From assembly GCF_000740795.1 (NCBI RefSeq), contig NZ_JGYG01000007.1, positions 124,001-188,000 on the forward strand: a stretch of 64,000 bases of DNA, read 5' to 3'. Positions within the stretch are counted from its first letter, which is position 1. Each line of letters begins with the position of its first letter. The position numbers and the translations under genes were made by a program. The stretch comes from Haematobacter massiliensis (GTDB lineage Bacteria > Pseudomonadota > Alphaproteobacteria > Rhodobacterales > Rhodobacteraceae). Below are positions 28,286-38,211 of this stretch, in pieces. The notes under the pieces were generated by a model. It was given only the letters and a program-made list of their open reading frames with translations. It was not told the DNA's origin and ran no database searches.

Positions 28286-28378
28286 GGCTCCCCTCCCCCA
28301 ATGGCGGCTCCTCTCCGCCAGATGGCGCGGCCTTCAACCGCTAAGCCGGACGCGACCCTCCCAGATACGCATCCAACA

Positions 28379-28497
28379 TCCATATGGTGGACCGTTTTAT
28401 GGCCCTCACCGCGCCACTTTGTAGTGAGTCGGAGATGGATGCAATGGATCCATGTAAATTTCGCTGATTTTCTTTCGTATATGATCCATATTATGGA
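28379..28497. promoter_or_regulatory. Three TCCA/TGGA palindromes upstream of the TRAP operon (candidate IclR operators)
   Basis: Within the 219-base gap ahead of dctQM lie TCCA-TATGG-TGGA (28379-28391), ATGGATCCAT (28444-28453) and TCCATA-T-TATGGA (28485-28497). All use the same TCCA/TGGA half-site and sit 90-210 bases before the first start codon in AT-rich DNA. The IclR-family protein encoded in the operon is the obvious candidate ligand. Confidence 0.5.
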
Positions 28498-28504
28498 ATA
28501 AATA

Positions 28505-29305
28505 TCAAATAGAGCCACCGACTGTGCAGGACTGACCGCCATCCACCGGAAGCTCAACTCCCGTGATGAACTTGGCCTGATCGGAGGCGAGAAATACCGA
28601 TGCCCATGCGATGTCCCAGCCGTCTCCCTGATGCTTCATTGGAACCATAGCTGCCCGTTTGCGCCGCATGTCCTCAGCATCGCTGTGATACCCGCCGATC
28701 TGCTTGGCCACATGCGGTGTGTCGATCAATCCGGGAAGGATGACGTTCGCGCGGATACCCCGGGCGGCGTATTCAATGGCAATGCTCCGCGTCAACTGGT
28801 TCAGTCCGGCCTTGGAGGCGCAGTAGGACACGTAGGGATAGCCCGTCCACCTGATCGAAGCGAGCGATGAGACATTGACGATGGCCCCGGTGCCCTGTCG
28901 AACCATCTGGGGAAGGACCGCCTTGCAGGTGAGAAATACGGACGTGAGGTTGACGTCGAATACCCGCTTCCAGCCCTCCTCCGTCGCTTCCGCTACGCCT
29001 CCGGGAAGGTTCATGCCGACATTGTTATGAAGAACGTCGATGCGCCCCCAGTGATCCATCACCCGTCGCACGACGGTCGCAATCTGTGCGGCGCAGGTCA
29101 CATCCGCTGAGAGGGCGAGCGCCTCGCCACCCTCCGACCGGATTATGGCGACAGTTGCCTCTGCGGCCGCTACATCAATATCGACGCAGGCGACCCTCCC
29201 TCCCTCACGTGAATAGGCGACTGCAGCGGCCTTGCCATTTCCCCAGCCGTCCCCGACAGACCCCGCACCGAATACCAGCACGGTCTTTGCTTGTAGTCTT
29301 CCCAA
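28505..29305 (-). CDS. SDR-family oxidoreductase with atypical nucleotide loop
   Basis: A 266-residue SDR. The cofactor loop is expanded (VFGAGSVGDGWGNGKAAAV) compared with the usual TGxxxGIG, a known SDR variant. The remaining motifs are normal: NNVGMN, catalytic Ser in NVSSLASIRW, YVSYCASKAG (Tyr/Lys) and the C-terminal GVELPVDGGQS. The start is a TTG at 29305, because AGGAGG lies four bases ahead and residues before it are not SDR-like. It points in the same direction as the TRAP operon and ends 219 bases ahead of it, so it probably serves the same pathway from its own promoter. Confidence 0.85.
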   Translation of the reverse strand: MGRLQAKTVLVFGAGSVGDGWGNGKAAAVAYSREGGRVACVDIDVAAAEATVAIIRSEGGEALALSADVTCAAQIATVVRRVMDHWGRIDVLHNNVGMNLPGGVAEATEEGWKRVFDVNLTSVFLTCKAVLPQMVRQGTGAIVNVSSLASIRWTGYPYVSYCASKAGLNQLTRSIAIEYAARGIRANVILPGLIDTPHVAKQIGGYHSDAEDMRRKRAAMVPMKHQGDGWDIAWASVFLASDQAKFITGVELPVDGGQSCTVGGSI

Positions 29306-29703
29306 TTTTCCTCCTCGGGACGCTGAACTTGTCCCGCCCGCTCCCCAGCGTCGGGCGAGAGTGGCGCTCCGTTGCGAAACTGTCAAACGAGCGTGACCTG
29401 GATGACGGGCCAAATCCCGTCTTCCGCTGAAAAAATTTCCCGCATTTGCCTGACGGGCATTCGCCGGTCGACGAGCGCGCACATGGGTTGCAACGCCCGT
29501 CAATCACGCCCGCGCTCACGTTCCATCACAAAGCATGGAACCAAAATCTGGGGCTTTGGTTGCCAAATTGAGGGTTCCGCGCTAAATGTAGGGACATCTG
29601 ACATATCGGTGATCATTCGCACATGGGGCATGGCGGCCTTCCCGCTCTGTCACAGAAGGCATTTTCATGCCGCCCTGTGAGCGAGAAAACGGCAAGGAGA
29701 GGC
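29306..29703. promoter_or_regulatory. Divergent control region, SDR / betaine ABC operon
   Basis: About 400 bases with no convincing gene. A near-palindrome GGAACCAAA-N9-TTTGGTTGCC (29537-29564) lies roughly in the middle and is a candidate operator for the importer operon. AAGGAG at 29694-29699 is the ribosome site of the ATPase gene. Open frames here lack coding bias. Confidence 0.35.
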
Positions 29704-30927
29704 ATGCAAGCCAAACTGAGTGTAAAGAACGTCAGCAAGATTTTTGGCGACAAACCGGAGGAAGCTCGCGCGCTTCTCCAGAAAGGCGCCACCAAGCAGG
29801 ATATCCTTGAGGCAACCGGCGCCACTGTCGGCGTGAGGGACGCGACATTTGACGTGTCCGAGGGTGAGATCTTCGTCATTATGGGTCTCTCCGGTTCTGG
29901 GAAGTCTACGCTGGTGCGGATGCTGAATGGGCTGATCCCGGCCACGACAGGCAGCATCTTGATCGACGGAGACGATATCGCATCAGCCTCCGCCCCTCAT
30001 CTGCGCCGCATCCGTCGCGAGAAGATCGCAATGGTGTTTCAGCATTTCAGCCTGTTTCCGCATTGGACAGTCGCAGAAAATGTCGCCTACGGGCTGAAGG
30101 TGAAGGGGGTCGATGCCGCGACGCGTGATCGGGAAGCGCGCGAAGTGCTCGACCGCGTTGGCCTCGCAGCCTGGGCGGATGCGCTCCCCTCCGATCTGTC
30201 GGGCGGCATGCAGCAACGCGTGGGGATTGCGCGCGGGCTGGCGTCGGGACCGGAGATCCTGTTGATGGACGAGCCGTTCGGTGCGCTCGACCCGCTTATC
30301 CGCCGCGAGATGCAGGAAGAGTTGATCCAGTTGCAGCGCAAGATGCGCAAGACCATCGTCTTCATCACCCACGATCTGAACGAAGCGATGATGCTTGGTG
30401 ACCGCATAGCCATCATGAAAGATGGTGCCATCGTGCAGATCGGTACGGCGCAGGAAATCGTGACTTCTCCAGCCGACGACTACGTCGCAGCCTTTGTGGC
30501 GGATATCGACCGTGGCCGCGTCTTTACGGTGGAAGACATCTCCCTCCGTCCCGCAGCGATCCAGCTCGGCCGTCATACGGCTACTGCGGCGCTCAAGAAG
30601 ATGGAAGAGAGCGAGGCCGGCGCGCTTCATGTGCTGGACGGCGACCGTATTGTCGGCATCGTCACCTATCGCGATCTTGCCGCCATCGTTGCGCGCAAGG
30701 GCGAAAACGCGGGGACGGTGCTTGAGGCGATGCGGGAAGATTTCCCGTCCGTGGATACAAAGTCACCGCTTGCTGATGTGTACGAGGCCGCCGGCATTGG
30801 CCTTCCGGTCGCGGTGACCGACCGCCATGACCGCCTTGTCGGTGTGGTCGAACCCAAGGATGTACTCGCCCAGCTTGCCACTTCCAGAACAGAAACGAAC
30901 GGGGAGGCTGCCAATGAGCCCCGCTGA
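29704..30927 (+). CDS. Glycine betaine/choline/proline ABC importer ATPase (ProV/OpuAA type)
   Basis: A 407-residue ATPase with the QAT-family N-terminal extension (KLSVKNVSKIFGDKPEEARA). Walker A is GLSGSGKST (61-69), the Q-loop region VFQHFSLFPHWTV, the signature LSGGMQQR and the Walker B LLMDEPFGALD. Two CBS domains follow (residues about 280-400: GALHVLDGDRIVGIVTYRDL and LPVAVTDRHDRLVGVVEPKD), which in the family sense ionic strength. It drives uptake of compatible solutes. The start at 29704 has AAGGAG upstream. The permease gene overlaps its end by 14 bases. Confidence 0.94.
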   Translation: MQAKLSVKNVSKIFGDKPEEARALLQKGATKQDILEATGATVGVRDATFDVSEGEIFVIMGLSGSGKSTLVRMLNGLIPATTGSILIDGDDIASASAPHLRRIRREKIAMVFQHFSLFPHWTVAENVAYGLKVKGVDAATRDREAREVLDRVGLAAWADALPSDLSGGMQQRVGIARGLASGPEILLMDEPFGALDPLIRREMQEELIQLQRKMRKTIVFITHDLNEAMMLGDRIAIMKDGAIVQIGTAQEIVTSPADDYVAAFVADIDRGRVFTVEDISLRPAAIQLGRHTATAALKKMEESEAGALHVLDGDRIVGIVTYRDLAAIVARKGENAGTVLEAMREDFPSVDTKSPLADVYEAAGIGLPVAVTDRHDRLVGVVEPKDVLAQLATSRTETNGEAANEPR

Positions 30928-31852
30928 TATCGCAACACTACCTTTCGACGAGTGGGTGAACGGCTTTGTCCGCGGCTGGCTTGTCCCCAATTTCCGCACC
31001 TTCTTTCGGGCGGCCCAGACCCCGATCACGAGCGTTCTGAACGGTTTGAACGGCTTCCTTCTGGCGGTTCCCATGCTGGTGATGATGCTGGGCTTTGCCG
31101 CCGCGGCGTGGCGTTATGCTGGTAAGGGCATGGCGATCTTCGTGATCGTCGGGTTTTCCTTCATCGATATGATCGGCCTCTGGCCGCAGACGATGACGAC
31201 GCTCGCCATGATCCTGACCTCGGTCTTCTTCTGCGCGATCATCGGCGTCCCGGCAGGTATCCTTGCGGCGCGCTCCGACATCGTGTGGAAGATCATGCGC
31301 CCCGTCCTGGACGTGATGCAGACGATCCCGTCCTTTGTCTATCTGGTGCCGATCGTTATGCTTTTCGGTGTCGGCATGACGCCCGGCATCATCGCCACGA
31401 TCATCTTCGCCTTGCCGCCTATCGTGCGGCTGACCAATCTCGGCATCCGGAACGTCCGCGGTGACCTGATCGAGGCCGCGCAGGCCTTCGGCTCGACAAG
31501 CTGGCAGATGCTATGGGATCTCCAGCTTCCCATGGCGATGCGGACGATCATGGCAGGCTTGAACCAGACGCTGATGATGGCGCTGTCCATGGTGGTCATT
31601 GCGGCGCTGATCGGAGGTGGCGGTCTTGGGCTGGTCGTGAACACGGGCCTTGGTCGGCTGGATGTCGGCTCTGCCACCGCGGGTGGTGCGGCCATCGTGA
31701 TCCTGGCCATCACGCTCGACCGTATTACGCAAGGCCTGGCGGATGAGAGCGGGGCGCGTCGCGTTTCCCTGTTTCAGACGCTGAAAGGCTTCTTTGGCGC
31801 GGGTTCCGGCGCATCGGTGGCTGAGCCTGCCCGTGAACCCAAAATCGGCTGA
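30914..31852 (+). CDS. Betaine/choline/proline ABC importer permease (ProW type)
   Basis: A 312-residue inner-membrane permease. The N-terminal FDEWVNGFVRGWLVPNFRTFF matches the amphipathic ProW start. The core has five to six helices with the coupling loop GDLIEAAQAFGSTSWQMLWD, and AGLNQTLMMALSMVVIAALI plus GGGGLG are ProW/OpuAB hallmarks. The start at 30914 overlaps the ATPase gene by 14 bases (translational coupling). It partners with the following binding protein, which is separate, as in proVWX. Confidence 0.94.
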   Translation: MSPADIATLPFDEWVNGFVRGWLVPNFRTFFRAAQTPITSVLNGLNGFLLAVPMLVMMLGFAAAAWRYAGKGMAIFVIVGFSFIDMIGLWPQTMTTLAMILTSVFFCAIIGVPAGILAARSDIVWKIMRPVLDVMQTIPSFVYLVPIVMLFGVGMTPGIIATIIFALPPIVRLTNLGIRNVRGDLIEAAQAFGSTSWQMLWDLQLPMAMRTIMAGLNQTLMMALSMVVIAALIGGGGLGLVVNTGLGRLDVGSATAGGAAIVILAITLDRITQGLADESGARRVSLFQTLKGFFGAGSGASVAEPAREPKIG

Positions 31853-31913
31853 TCGATATGGCGGTCCCTTCGGGATCGCCTCCCCCTCTCATAGAACAGA
31901 AAGGAGACGACCT

Positions 31914-32942
31914 ATGCTCCGTCTCAAATCCTCTCTTGCCACTACGCTTTCCGTTGCTGCTCTGACGATCGGCGCTCCCGCCGCAATGGCGCAGGACCGG
32001 CCCGGCGAAGGCGTTTCCTACATCATGGCACAGCCGAGCTGGGATACCGGCTGGTTTCATACCGAGATCGTAAAGCAGCTCATGGCCGAACTCGGGTTCA
32101 GCGCGGGTGCGACGATGACGCTCGACAACCCTGCCTTCTACCAATCTGTCGCCTACGGTGACGTGACCATGTGGGTCGATGGCTGGTTCCCGGGCCACGA
32201 TATCTACCGTCCTGTGTTCGAGGGTCAGGCCGAAACAATTGGTGCTGTTGCCAAGGGCGGCGCGCTGGAAGGCTATCTCGTAGACAAAGCTTCGGCCGAT
32301 AAGTTCGACATCAAGACACTGGACGATTTCAAGCGGCCGGAAGTCCAGGAAGCCTTTGACCGGAACGGCGATGGCAAGGCCGACATGGTCGCCTGCCCGC
32401 CCGGCTGGGCCTGCGAAACGAATATTGAGCACCATATGACGGCTTATGGGCTGCTCGACCACGTCAACCCGATCAAGGCGGGCTATGCGGCAGCGATGGC
32501 CGATGCGATCGCCTCCTATCAAGCCGGCGAGCCGATCTTCTTCTACACCTGGACGCCGAACTGGACCATTGACGAGCTCAAGCCCGGCGAAGACGTGGTC
32601 TGGATAGAAGTGCCCCGCATCGACCTGCCGGAAAACCTCATGCCGCTGGCAGACAATGCAACCCAGCCGGATATTGAGGGCTGCGTGGCCAACCCGTGCA
32701 TGTTGGGCTTCCCTGCCAATGACATCGTCTCGGTTGCAAATACGGAGTTCCTCGATGCCAACCCATCGGCGCGCGCGCTTCTGGAGACAGTGGAGATCCC
32801 CCTTGCCGACATGTCGTCTCAGAACGCCAAGATGAATGCCGGTGACCGCAACATCGAAGAACATGCGGCGGCTTGGATCGAGGCAAACCGCGACCTGGTG
32901 GATGGCTGGATGGAGCAGGCGCGCGCCGCCACCACGCAGTAA
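31914..32942 (+). CDS. Betaine/choline/proline ABC importer binding protein (ProX type)
   Basis: A 342-residue periplasmic protein with a signal peptide ending GAPAAMA before QDRPGEGV. It matches the ProX/OpuAC fold: YIMAQPSWDTGWFHTEIV, DVTMWVDGWFPGHD and FFYTWTPNWTIDELKPGEDV supply the tryptophans that normally build the aromatic cage for a quaternary ammonium group. CVANPCMLGFPANDI carries a Cys pair typical of ProX-like proteins. A strong ribosome site (AAAGGAG) precedes the start. Which solute (glycine betaine, proline betaine or choline) is preferred cannot be read here. Confidence 0.93.
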   Translation: MLRLKSSLATTLSVAALTIGAPAAMAQDRPGEGVSYIMAQPSWDTGWFHTEIVKQLMAELGFSAGATMTLDNPAFYQSVAYGDVTMWVDGWFPGHDIYRPVFEGQAETIGAVAKGGALEGYLVDKASADKFDIKTLDDFKRPEVQEAFDRNGDGKADMVACPPGWACETNIEHHMTAYGLLDHVNPIKAGYAAAMADAIASYQAGEPIFFYTWTPNWTIDELKPGEDVVWIEVPRIDLPENLMPLADNATQPDIEGCVANPCMLGFPANDIVSVANTEFLDANPSARALLETVEIPLADMSSQNAKMNAGDRNIEEHAAAWIEANRDLVDGWMEQARAATTQ

Positions 32943-32960
32943 TCATTGCAGAAAGAAGAG

Positions 32961-32978
32961 CGCCGCCCAAGGGCGGCG
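32961..32978. terminator. Terminator between convergent proX-type and FAD-dehydrogenase genes
   Basis: CGCCGCCC-AA-GGGCGGCG gives a perfect 8-bp stem in the 44-base gap between two convergent genes, flanked by short pyrimidine tracts in both directions. The same core, GCCGCCCAAGGGCGGC, occurs at the nrdE-nrdF hairpin, so it appears to be a house style of terminator. Confidence 0.75.
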
Positions 32979-32986
32979 TTCTGGTC

Positions 32987-34720
32987 TCAAGCAGAGGCGA
33001 CCTTCTGCGGTGTCTCAGGTTGCACGCTCGCGGTGAGGCCCGCCAGATGTCGCCCGGTTATATAGCCAAACGTCATCGCCGGACCCAGCGTGATGCCCGC
33101 TCCCGGATAATTGCCTCCCATGACCGAAGCCCGATCGTTGCCGACCGCGAACAGGCCCGGAATAATTTGCCCCTGCCGGTTCAAGACTTCTCCGGCCACC
33201 GTGGTTTCCAGCCCGTCGAATGTGCCCAGGTCACCCATCTCCAGCTTCACCGCGTAATACGGCCCCTCGCCCACCGGCGCTACCGCCGGGTTCGGCTTGT
33301 TGTCCGGGTCAGCAAGATAGCGGTTGAAGGCCGTGCTGCCGCGCCCGAACTGACGATCCTCGCCCAAGCGCGCGCCGGTGTTGTAATCCGCCACGGTCTG
33401 CTCCAACCCTGCCGGGTCGATTCCACAAGCCCGGGCCAGATCGGCGAGCGTCTTTCCCTTCTTGAGATATCCGCTGCGGAGCCAGGAACCTAGCGGCATC
33501 GGCGCTGGCTTCGCGTGACCAAGGCCGTATTTACGTATCGCCCTGTGATCGCAAATGAGCCACGCTGCACCTTCGCCGGACGCACTCATGGCCGCACCGA
33601 CATCATGATAGCTGTTCGACTCGTTGGTGAAGCGCTTTCCCGTCGACAGGACCGCGATCATTCCGGGTTTGTAACGGTCGAGCAGGTGCGGGAAAATACC
33701 CTCCCTGCCACCCCGTCCCGGAACACGTGATACCGGCATCCATGCGGCGGGTTCAGGATAACGCGTATCAAACGCGCCGCCAACCTCTTCGCCGAGGCGA
33801 ATGCCATCGCCGGTATTATCTACTGGAACGGGAGAATGATGCGTCTTGCCGCCGCGAAGATGGGCATAGGAATGCGTCCGGCGCGCGAGGTCGTGGGCAT
33901 AGCCACCGCAGGCCAGAACCACGCCCTTCCGCGCCGTGATCCGTGCCTTGACCTCGCCGCCCACTTTGGCACCAACGACGCGGTCTCCGTCGCGGACGAG
34001 TGACAACGCGGGGGCGTCTGTCAGGATCGGGATGCCGAGAGACAGGGCGGATTTGGCCAGCCGCGCGGCAAGAGCATTGCCGCTCGTCACCTGCACTCCC
34101 CGCCCATGGCGCACGACCTCGGCACCGTGGGCGGCAAGCCGCCTCGCAACATAGGCAAACGACTTCAATGACTTGGTTGCATTGAAGAAATGCTTGATGT
34201 CCGCGTTGGAGGAGTTGAACATCATCCCCATGAACGTAATGGTGGACAGAGGCGGACGCAGGCGCTTCAGATCGTCGCCCAGCACGCTCGCATCATAAGG
34301 CGCTGCGAGCACGGAACGCCCTACGTTCACGCCGCCTTCCACATCCGGATGATAGTCGGGATAAAGCGTGGGAACGAACTTCACATCGGTCTCTCGCTCG
34401 AACCAGTCCACCATTTCGGGGCCGGTCTGCAGAAAGGCCTCCACCGCTTCAGGTTGATACCAATTACCGGTTTCGGCCCGCATGTAACGGCGCGCGGCGT
34501 CTATGGTATCGGATGGATTCTGCGCCTTGCCGTAGTGACTGCCGGGAATCCACAGGACGCCCCCCGAGAAGGCCGTCGTGCCGCCAAAGACCGGGGCCTT
34601 TTCGATCACAACCACCTCAAGCCCGAGCTTCCGCGCGACGATGGCTGTTGCAAGGCCGCCGGCACCAGAACCGATAACCAGCACGTCGCAGTTTCTGTCT
34701 GTCGTGGAGACTGTCGCCAT
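32987..34720 (-). CDS. FAD-dependent dehydrogenase, fumarate-reductase/3-ketosteroid-1-dehydrogenase family
   Basis: A 577-residue flavoprotein. The FAD-binding GSGAGGLATAIVARKLGLEV is at about 17-36, followed by GGTTAFSGGVLWIPG, the family's signature. HSPVPVDNTGDGIRLGEEVG and the C-terminal GNDRASVMGGNYPGAGITLG complete the flavin site. Relatives introduce a double bond next to a carbonyl (ketosteroid dehydrogenase) or reduce one (fumarate reductase type). It lies next to an AraC regulator and the 4-hydroxybenzoate hydroxylase, and shares an upstream palindrome with an aromatic-acid transporter, so a hydroaromatic or aromatic-derived substrate is inferred. It is cytoplasmic; no signal peptide is seen. 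Confidence 0.88.
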   Translation of the reverse strand: MATVSTTDRNCDVLVIGSGAGGLATAIVARKLGLEVVVIEKAPVFGGTTAFSGGVLWIPGSHYGKAQNPSDTIDAARRYMRAETGNWYQPEAVEAFLQTGPEMVDWFERETDVKFVPTLYPDYHPDVEGGVNVGRSVLAAPYDASVLGDDLKRLRPPLSTITFMGMMFNSSNADIKHFFNATKSLKSFAYVARRLAAHGAEVVRHGRGVQVTSGNALAARLAKSALSLGIPILTDAPALSLVRDGDRVVGAKVGGEVKARITARKGVVLACGGYAHDLARRTHSYAHLRGGKTHHSPVPVDNTGDGIRLGEEVGGAFDTRYPEPAAWMPVSRVPGRGGREGIFPHLLDRYKPGMIAVLSTGKRFTNESNSYHDVGAAMSASGEGAAWLICDHRAIRKYGLGHAKPAPMPLGSWLRSGYLKKGKTLADLARACGIDPAGLEQTVADYNTGARLGEDRQFGRGSTAFNRYLADPDNKPNPAVAPVGEGPYYAVKLEMGDLGTFDGLETTVAGEVLNRQGQIIPGLFAVGNDRASVMGGNYPGAGITLGPAMTFGYITGRHLAGLTASVQPETPQKVASA

Positions 34721-34741
34721 GGCTCCCCTCCATGAATTACA

Positions 34742-34757
34742 TGTTGCGTTCGCAACA
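34742..34757. promoter_or_regulatory. Palindromic operator TGTTGC-N4-GCAACA, copy 1
   Basis: TGTTGCG-TT-CGCAACA is a perfect 7-bp inverted repeat 22 bases upstream of the FAD-dehydrogenase start, in the divergent gap with the AraC gene. The same TGTTGC-N4-GCAACA occurs at 39642-39657 upstream of the aromatic-acid transporter. Confidence 0.65.
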
Positions 34758-34851
34758 CTGAATAGCCTAGCACTGACGGGCGATCAATGGACCTTTCGCA
34801 ATCCCTATGGCACAATTCCGAAACGGAACGCATGACGGGCGATACAGACCA

Positions 34852-35739
34852 ATGATGGAACGCCCGCCGGCTATCCCTCGCTATTACCTTTATGGCGACC
34901 CGGCTCGCGACGTGGAGCTGGATTTTCTGCACGTGGAACCGATCCTGGACCGGTCAGGCCCAAACGACTGGACCATTCGCCCGCATTTCCACCCCGATCA
35001 TTCTCAGGTGATGTTCGTGGCACAGGGCGGCGGTGAGGTGCGGCTGGAGGAGAGCGTATATGAACTCTTCGCCCCGACCTTCATCGTCATTCCGGCAGGC
35101 GTCGTGCATGAGATCCGCTTTGAGGAGAACACCGAGGGTTACGTCCTGACGGCGGCACTTGCCGGGCTCCGCGCGGCAGCTCGGGAGGATGCAGCCCTGA
35201 TCCAGGCGGCCACAACGGCGGGCGTGCTGCCGCTCCGGCATAGCGGCCTGGACCCGGCTGGCGTCGCCATGGTGCTCAAAGACATGATGCAGGAATTCGT
35301 CTGGCAGGCGCCGGGGCGCCGGGCTGCGCTGCTTGCGCAATGCACGCGGCTTCTGGTGTTCGTCCTGCGCGCGGGCGATGCGGCAGAGGCCCCGCCTCCA
35401 GACCGTGATCTGGATCTGTTGAACCGATATCGGGGTCTGATCGAGAGCCATTTTCGGCACGAGCGGGCACCCTCCTTCTACGCACAGGCACTGGCCGTTA
35501 CGCCGGCGCGGTTGAATGCCGCCTGTCGGGCGCGGGGAGAAACCACCGCATCGGAACTGCTCTACCAGCGTATCCTCATCGAAGCGAAGCGCCACCTCGC
35601 CTATACCGATCATACGGTGAGCGAGGTCGCACACATCGCCGGTTTCGACGATCCCGCCTACTTCAGCCGGTTCTTTTCCCGCCACCTGGGACTTTCGCCT
35701 GCGGCGTATCGACAATCGGTTCGCACGGTCGCGGACTGA
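34852..35739 (+). CDS. AraC-family regulator, PobR-like
   Basis: A 295-residue regulator. The N-terminal cupin-like sensor (IRPHFHPDHSQVMFVAQGGG, then FIVIPAGVVHEIRF) has the HxHxxxQ pattern of AraC regulators for aromatic acids. The C-terminal double HTH is APSFYAQALAVTPARLNAAC then HTVSEVAHIAGFDDPAYFSRFF. It precedes the NIPSNAP and pobA genes on the same strand, so control of 4-hydroxybenzoate hydroxylation is likely by position. The start is uncertain: adjacent ATGs at 34852 and 34855, or 34807. A perfect TTCCG-AAA-CGGAA repeat at 34816-34828 would be upstream only with the shorter form. Confidence 0.88.
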   Translation: MMERPPAIPRYYLYGDPARDVELDFLHVEPILDRSGPNDWTIRPHFHPDHSQVMFVAQGGGEVRLEESVYELFAPTFIVIPAGVVHEIRFEENTEGYVLTAALAGLRAAAREDAALIQAATTAGVLPLRHSGLDPAGVAMVLKDMMQEFVWQAPGRRAALLAQCTRLLVFVLRAGDAAEAPPPDRDLDLLNRYRGLIESHFRHERAPSFYAQALAVTPARLNAACRARGETTASELLYQRILIEAKRHLAYTDHTVSEVAHIAGFDDPAYFSRFFSRHLGLSPAAYRQSVRTVAD

Positions 35740-35813
35740 CGTCCAAGATTTTCATCCGATCGTCCATTTTCCTTTTTCGCCGCTCCTGACAGGGTTCGCG
35801 ACGGAGGACTTCC

Positions 35814-37576
<1,763 letters not shown>

Positions 37577-37647
37577 GAGCTCGAGCGGGGGGATCATTGC
37601 GCCCCGGCCCATGCTGGACAGAGAAGCGTTCTGGGACTATCACGGCG

Positions 37648-37662
37648 GAAACCAAAGGTTTC
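37648..37662. promoter_or_regulatory. Inverted repeat GAAACC-AAA-GGTTTC
   Basis: A perfect 6-bp inverted repeat that ends 29 bases before the ATG at 37692. Its place and symmetry suit autoregulation of the MarR gene if that start is right. A related but differently spaced GAAACC-N6-GGTTTTC lies at 42753-42771, upstream of the second transporter. Confidence 0.4.
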
Positions 37663-37691
37663 ATGCCGTGGATCAGATTTCTCACAAGCAT

Positions 37692-38180
37692 ATGCCGGAC
37701 GCGCCGGATCAGGGGGAGCCGTTCGACCTCGCCCGCTGCATCGGTGCCATCACGACAAGCCTTTCCAACAAGCTGTCAAGTGGTGCGTCGCATGAGTACA
37801 GGCGACTGTTCGACTTCGGCGTCGTCGAATGGCGGGTGCTCTGTCAGCTGGCCGCCGAGCCATGGTCAATAGGCGCGCACCTTTCCAACAGCATCGGGCT
37901 GGACAAGGCCTCCATCAGCCGGAGCCTCAGCCTGCTGGCGGACCGCGGCCTGATCGAGATGCGGGAGGGCGACGGGCGACGGCGCGAGGCCGCTCTCACT
38001 CAGGCCGGTTGGGCCATGCACCGAGAGGTACTGACGGTCGCACGCGCACGGGAGGCCGCGCTGCTCACCGGATTTTCCGGCGAGGAAGTGAATACGCTTC
38101 TCAGTCTGCTGAACCGCCTGCTTTCCAACCTGCCCGAGGTAGAGGCGGATGGCGCGCGGCGGATGACGACGGAGAAATAG
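37692..38180 (+). CDS. MarR-family transcriptional regulator
   Basis: A 162-residue winged-helix regulator. The dimerisation helix is LARCIGAITTSLSNKLSSGA, the recognition region is HLSNSIGLDKASISRSLSLL, and the wing is LADRGLIEMREGDGRRREAA. It follows pobA by 115 bases on the same strand and faces the aromatic-acid transporter convergently. The start is uncertain: ATG 37692 is preferred because it leaves the usual short N-terminus and places the inverted repeat upstream; ATG 37611 would add 27 residues. MarR proteins at aromatic-catabolic loci usually respond to the aromatic acid or its CoA ester. Confidence 0.88.
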   Translation: MPDAPDQGEPFDLARCIGAITTSLSNKLSSGASHEYRRLFDFGVVEWRVLCQLAAEPWSIGAHLSNSIGLDKASISRSLSLLADRGLIEMREGDGRRREAALTQAGWAMHREVLTVARAREAALLTGFSGEEVNTLLSLLNRLLSNLPEVEADGARRMTTEK

Positions 38181-38208
38181 GGGGGCGGGCGCGCAGACCT
38201 GCCCCCCT
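38179..38208. terminator. Convergent terminator marR / MFS transporter
   Basis: AGGGGGGC pairs with GCCCCCCT across a 14-base loop. It starts inside the marR stop codon and ends just before the convergent transporter stop, filling almost the whole 31-base gap. Confidence 0.55.
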
Positions 38209-38211
38209 CGC

